Of a DNA stretch of 64,000 bases, positions 60,244 to 64,000 are shown one piece after another. The notes below the pieces were generated by a model that had not been told where the DNA came from, searched no databases, and saw nothing but the letters and a program-made list of their open reading frames with translations. A program made the translations under genes and the position numbers. Each line of letters begins with the position of its first letter. Position 1 is the stretch's first letter. The DNA is from Holothuria scabra (lineage: Eukaryota > Echinodermata > Holothuroidea > Aspidochirotida > Holothuriidae): the NCBI GenBank assembly GCA_037179385.1, contig CM074185.1:54129000-54192999 (forward strand), read 5' to 3'.

Positions 60244-61244
60244 CTGGGAAGACACGTACAGTAAGTGTTGGCATCACTATAAGGCCAGTAAAAGCCCAGC
60301 CTGTAACTTAGCAGCTCAAGAGAAGCAGGAACTCTTAGTTAAAAATTTGGCAAATGGAATTAAAACTAGGTTTGAAAAGCAGTTGGCCAAGGAGACTAAG
60401 ATAAACCCTTTTCATCCCTATGTGAGGTCTAAGCAGAAACTTAAGGAGGGTGTGAGGCCTCTCAAAGGTGATGATAATACTTTGGTTAGTGACCATCAGG
60501 ATGTGGCTAACTTGTTAAATGATTATTTTGTATTGTTTTTACTGAGGAATCATCTTTGGGACTTGTAGGGGTGCTGATGTCTCTTCTTCAATCAGTAAAT
60601 GTCATTTTTTGTGAGGAACAGGTTTGCAAAATGTTAAACAGTTTGAAGGCTAGTAAGGCCCCTGGGCCAGATGGGGTCCACCCAGCCATTTTACAGTACG
60701 TGAATGATCTGACATTTTGTCAGTTCCTCTTTCCATCATTTTTCAGATGTGTCTGGATTCAAGTCTTGTTCCTACTGACTGACGGGTGGCAATTGTTACT
60801 CCAATTTTTAAGAAGGGGGAGCAAAGTAATCCTTGCAATTACAGGCCAGTCAGTTTAACCAGTGTTGTGTGCAAAGTTATGGAATCTTTCATAAAGGATT
60901 GTTTACTTAAGTATCTTTTAGATAATGAGTTACTTAATCTGTCACAGCATAGTTTCCTGCCAAGCAGATCTTGTGTTACTAACTTGCTGAGCTTTCTTGA
61001 AGATGTCTCTTTATCTCTTGATTCTGGGCACGGCGTCAATGTCATTTACCTTGACTTTTCAAAGGCTGTTGATAAAGTTCCATTAGGTACAGTAGGCTAA
61101 TGGTTAAACTGCATATTGTACAGTACTGTACTGTAGGTTAGGGGTTCAGGGCAATTGTGCTGATTGGATAAATTTGTGGCTTCATGGTTTATCTCAGAGA
61201 GTTGCTGTCAATGGTAACTTCTCCTCGTGGAAAGAGAGAATCTA

Positions 61245-61525
61245 GAATTCGTGATATTTGGATCTATATTTTTGTCGCAAAAGGCGTGAAGTAAAGGCAT
61301 AAAATGGCCCAATATTTTGGGGAAATTCCCTTAATTATGACGTCACAAAACTTTGAAATAGTCAAAAATCTTGTATTTCGAATGAAAATCGGCACTTCAT
61401 GAGTTACTCTCACCTTGACATATCATTCCAAAGCATAATCGAGCCAGCTTACCTTAATTAGAACATTTAAAAAATTTTCATATAGAATGAGCAAATGAAT
61501 GTTTTTGTACAAACTTTGCGATATG
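61245..61525. other. Foreign segment replacing the LINE catalytic core
   Basis: AT-rich, non-coding, with a TGACGTCACAAAAC site near 61339. It interrupts the LINE between the WLHGLSQRVAVNGN block and the VNKCKVLHFG block. Confidence 0.55.
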
Positions 61526-61648
61526 GGTGTCAGACTAGGCAAATGTCTTTTGATGTGAATAAGTGTAAGGTCCTTCATTTTGGTCCTAAAAGTTTTAGCT
61601 ATGGTTATAACATGGATGGTAGTGTTTTAAGTAATGTCACCTTTGAGA

Positions 61649-62031
61649 TAGGGCTGTGAACTTTTAGTAAAATAACTAAACGTTTAATCTAAAAAATTTG
61701 CGATCGTTAGCGATTAATCGCAATTACAGTGCCTTATCGCAAAAAAAGTAATAATTTAAGTACATAGTGATTGATACGGAGTGTAATGCAGAAATAATAA
61801 TAGTTGTTATCTTGCATGTTAAAATCAAATTATTCTGAAAATTTGAAGTCTACAAGGTTCAAATATGCCCAGAAGGTTCCATTTAACAAAAATCCGGGAT
61901 CATGAGTACACAAATGAATGGAAAACTGTCAAAAACAGGTTTTGCGATTAATCGCTTGTCAAAGCTTTGTACTAAATGTTTATTCCACATGCGATTATTT
62001 AGCGATTAATCGCTACACATTCACAGCCCTA
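61649..62031. mobile_element. hAT-type MITE inside the LINE
   Basis: 383 bases with inverted ends TAGGGCTGTGAA/TTCACAGCCCTA and subterminal GCGATTAATCGC palindromes on both sides. Flanking 8-mers CTTTGAGA (61641-61648) and CTTCAAGA (62032-62039) are a two-mismatch duplication. Removing the element plus one 8-mer restores the LINE reading VTFE-KDLGV across the site, which confirms the insertion. Confidence 0.85.
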
Positions 62032-62620
62032 CTTCAAGAAAGATCTGGGTGTTGTAATACTGTAACTGGGGAATTAAAGTCATCAAGGCAGTGTGTACTG
62101 TGCAGCCACTGCTGCAAAGGCTAATAGAGTGCTTGGATTGATCAAGAGGAATTTCACCAATTTTAGTAAGCATATTGTACTAAAATTTGTATAAGCGGTT
62201 AAGACCCCATCTTGACTATGCAGCTCAGGCTTGGAGCCCCTACCATGAAAAGGACGAGTCTGTTTTAGAGCAAGTTCAGAGTGGAGCCACTCGCCTTACA
62301 CCTGAGATGAGAAATTTACCCATGATGAAACATTCCTTCTTTCTTTTTGTTACAGTACATTCTCCTTCTCTGCCTGATTACTGTACCTCTTATCGCCTCA
62401 GGGAGGAAATGAAGCCCAGTACACCCAAACTTGTTACATGTAGTCACATTTCACGTCTGATTAATTGATTGACAGTAAATACAAAAAAGGTCACGTAACA
62501 TTTGAAGTTAGCTAGGCCTAACAGGTCAATCAAGCATGTGTTAATTGCCTTTCACGCAGTGTGAATAAAATGAAAGCTTAGCTCATTTTAGGGTACAGAT
62601 CATGTGACAAACTCTTATCA

Positions 62621-62885
62621 GTTCGTGACCGGACAACTCCCACCTGGACAATTCGCACCCGGACAACTGGCACCCGGACAACTGCCACCGGACAATTCGC
62701 ACCCGGACAATTGGCAACTCGGACAATTCGCACCCGGACAATTGGCAACTCGGACAATTGGCAACTTGGACAATTCGCACCCGGACAATTCCAACTCCGG
62801 ACAATTGGCAACTCGGACAATTCGCACCCGGACAATTGCCAACCCGGACAATTGCCCCCGGACGATTCCCACCGAACAATTCCAT
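62621..62885. repeat. 15-bp minisatellite, CCGGACAATTCGCAC type
   Basis: About 17 units alternate CCGGACAATTCGCAC, CCGGACAACTGGCAC and TCGGACAATTGGCAA forms. Open frames exist on both strands because the unit is a multiple of three and lacks stops; they are artefacts. Confidence 0.93.
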
Positions 62886-63899
62886 TCTTACGTACAAATC
62901 TCTGCCACAAATTGCTCTCAATCATGCCATTTCCTGAAAGATGTGCAGGAAAACTCATCCCACAAAATCATACTATACTATGTGACTTAAAATGTAGGCT
63001 TAACTGTTTCCTGCAAGAAAGGTTTGAACTGCTATTATATCAGATTGTAATGTTTTACATTCATATACTGTAACTGGGGTATCTAAAATATGTTAGAATT
63101 GAAAACTGAAATCGAATTTAGATACCGTTAAGCCCTTTTAGAGAATTATCCTTTGGTCAATTATAAAAGGTCTGTTTGCTTTACCAAACTCAGACCTGTA
63201 TTCAGGCCCGAGTTCGTGCGCCGTGGTTGTTAAGGGGCGAAGCCCCCGTAGGTTACTGCGGTTTGATGTTTCAGAAGCCCCAGATAAGACTGTCCTAAGC
63301 CATGGCGTAGCCAGTATTTTTTTATTTGAGTAGCCAATTGCACAGGGTCTGATAGCCGGTATGGGGAAGGGGTCTAAGGAAATTTTTGAATATTTAAGTA
63401 CCCTCAGATGCAATCTGATGTAAAATTTAACATCAATTGAAGTCATTTTTTGGTTTTAATTACCCAAACAATGAATTTCTCTGCAAAGAAACATTGGCAC
63501 ACTGTGTCCAGCACTGAACTGTCCTAAGGAAAACTTTGCTTAGCAAATCAAAAGTGCAGTTCTACGGTGTAAAAGTATAACCTACAGTAGTCAGGTGTCT
63601 TCCAACACTAATTTACTTCTCATCAGTATCTGGGTTCACTTGTCACTTGAATGACCATATTTACCATTATTCAGAATCCTAGTAGGGTTGTTGATTTTTA
63701 TATAAGAAACTTTGGAGCAAGACCATAGGCGTATAGGAACATTTCCAGCTGGGGAAGGAGATTTTTCTGCCCGAAATATATAACTCCACCCGAAAGACCA
63801 TGGGCGCCCGCAGAAATTTTTACAAGGGGGGGGGGGGCAAGGTCATTCATAGATGATTGAATTGTGTACACTATCTATGCGGAGCGTCGAAGAAAACTT
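62886..63899. other. No gene recognised; repeat heads and G runs
   Basis: ATGGCGTAGCCAGTATTTT near 63302 and a G run near 63826-63838 are the recurring GGCGTAGCC/poly-G repeat type. The minus frame at 63138-63446 overlaps this repeat. Confidence 0.45.
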
Positions 63900-63902
63900 T
63901 GG

Positions 63903-64000
63903 ACCTTACAAACCCTCCAGATGGCCGGAAACGACACTTGGCGAGTGTTCTAAGCTGCATGTACCCAGCCCTGAAACAGGAATTTCATGTCTGTAATTTT
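63903..64000 (+). repeat. Interspersed repeat, second copy, cut by window edge
   Basis: ACAAACCCTCCAGATGG, GGAAACGACACTT, TGTACCCA and TCATG blocks in the order seen on the minus strand at 3020-3122. No CCAA array is attached to this copy. Confidence 0.65.

Larger units (their letters stand above)
60244..62575 (+). pseudogene. CR1-like non-LTR retrotransposon, broken
   Basis: Reads in pieces: NWEDTYSKCWHHYKASKS through AAQEKQELLVKNLANGIK and PFHPYVRSKQKLKEGV, then LNDYF (60244-60540). After a frameshift come VCKMLNSLKASKAPGPDGVH (60625-60690), and after another RVAIVTPIFKKG, NYRPVSLTSVVCKVMES and VIYLDFSKAVDKVPL (60785-61090; RT motif A region). Then DWINLWLHGLSQRVAVNGNF (61160-61240), FDVNKCKVLHFGPKSF (61540-61600), KDLGV (62040) and RPHLDYAAQAWSPYHEKDES (62195-62255), with a non-coding 3' end to about 62575. 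The segment that should hold the catalytic FADD box is absent, replaced by about 280 unrelated bases (61245-61525). Stops and frameshifts make it non-functional. Confidence 0.85.

Noticed and set aside
62578..63073. Several overlapping open frames of 80-130 codons
   Set aside because: They are caused by the stop-free 15-bp minisatellite.

Overview
This is eukaryotic nuclear DNA: AT-rich, intron-bearing and dense with repeats. Coding sequence is sparse, non-coding stretches are long, and there are long microsatellites, several families of small inverted-repeat DNA transposons, a CR1-like LINE, Penelope-like retroelement debris, and satellites built around TGACCCC/TGACCTTTGACCTC. Two intronless beta-1,3-galactosyltransferase-type genes are also present. 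Together these fit a marine invertebrate deuterostome, most likely an echinoderm. That assignment is inference; no marker gene settles it. Nothing looks bacterial, and there is no operon, CRISPR array or phage.

Left part (1-23 kb): mostly non-coding. It holds a tRNA-Glu-like sequence (1.38 kb), a 1.37-kb (CCAA)n array (3.1-4.5 kb), several inverted-repeat elements, a tRNA-derived SINE (9.9 kb), one complete GT31 galactosyltransferase gene on the minus strand (10.1-11.1 kb), and a 0.9-kb near-perfect palindrome made of short tandem units (21.25-22.16 kb).

Middle (23-36 kb): rearranged Penelope-like fragments are interleaved with (TCTGTCTA)n and (TA)n (23.5-25.05 kb). A fold-back element follows (26.85-27.14 kb), then a second GT31 paralogue on the same strand (31.4-32.4 kb), and a MITE lodged in a (TA)n tract (33.7-34.4 kb).

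Right part (36-64 kb): the main find is a split minus-strand gene whose exons I joined by splice sites and reading phase. They are 55832-55595 (C-terminal half of a THAP zinc-finger domain), 51631-51560, 50699-50621, 44526-44092 (Ser/Thr/Pro repeats) and 40737-38960 (zinc-ribbon-like motif plus a DDE/RNase-H-like transposase domain with no internal stop). Every junction is phase-compatible. The exon for the N-terminal half of THAP was not found. Two of its introns carry large copies of a satellite-bearing element; each repeat unit contains a DR1 nuclear-receptor half-site pair. Another stretch of the locus carries an 18-copy, 82-bp tandem array. Further possible exons on the same strand (48.7-48.9, 37.3-37.55 and 36.8-36.9 kb) may be a second gene or alternative exons. 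The right end carries a broken CR1-like LINE, with its reverse-transcriptase core replaced and a hAT-type MITE inserted, two further inverted-repeat elements, a 15-bp minisatellite, and a second copy of the repeat that borders the (CCAA)n array.
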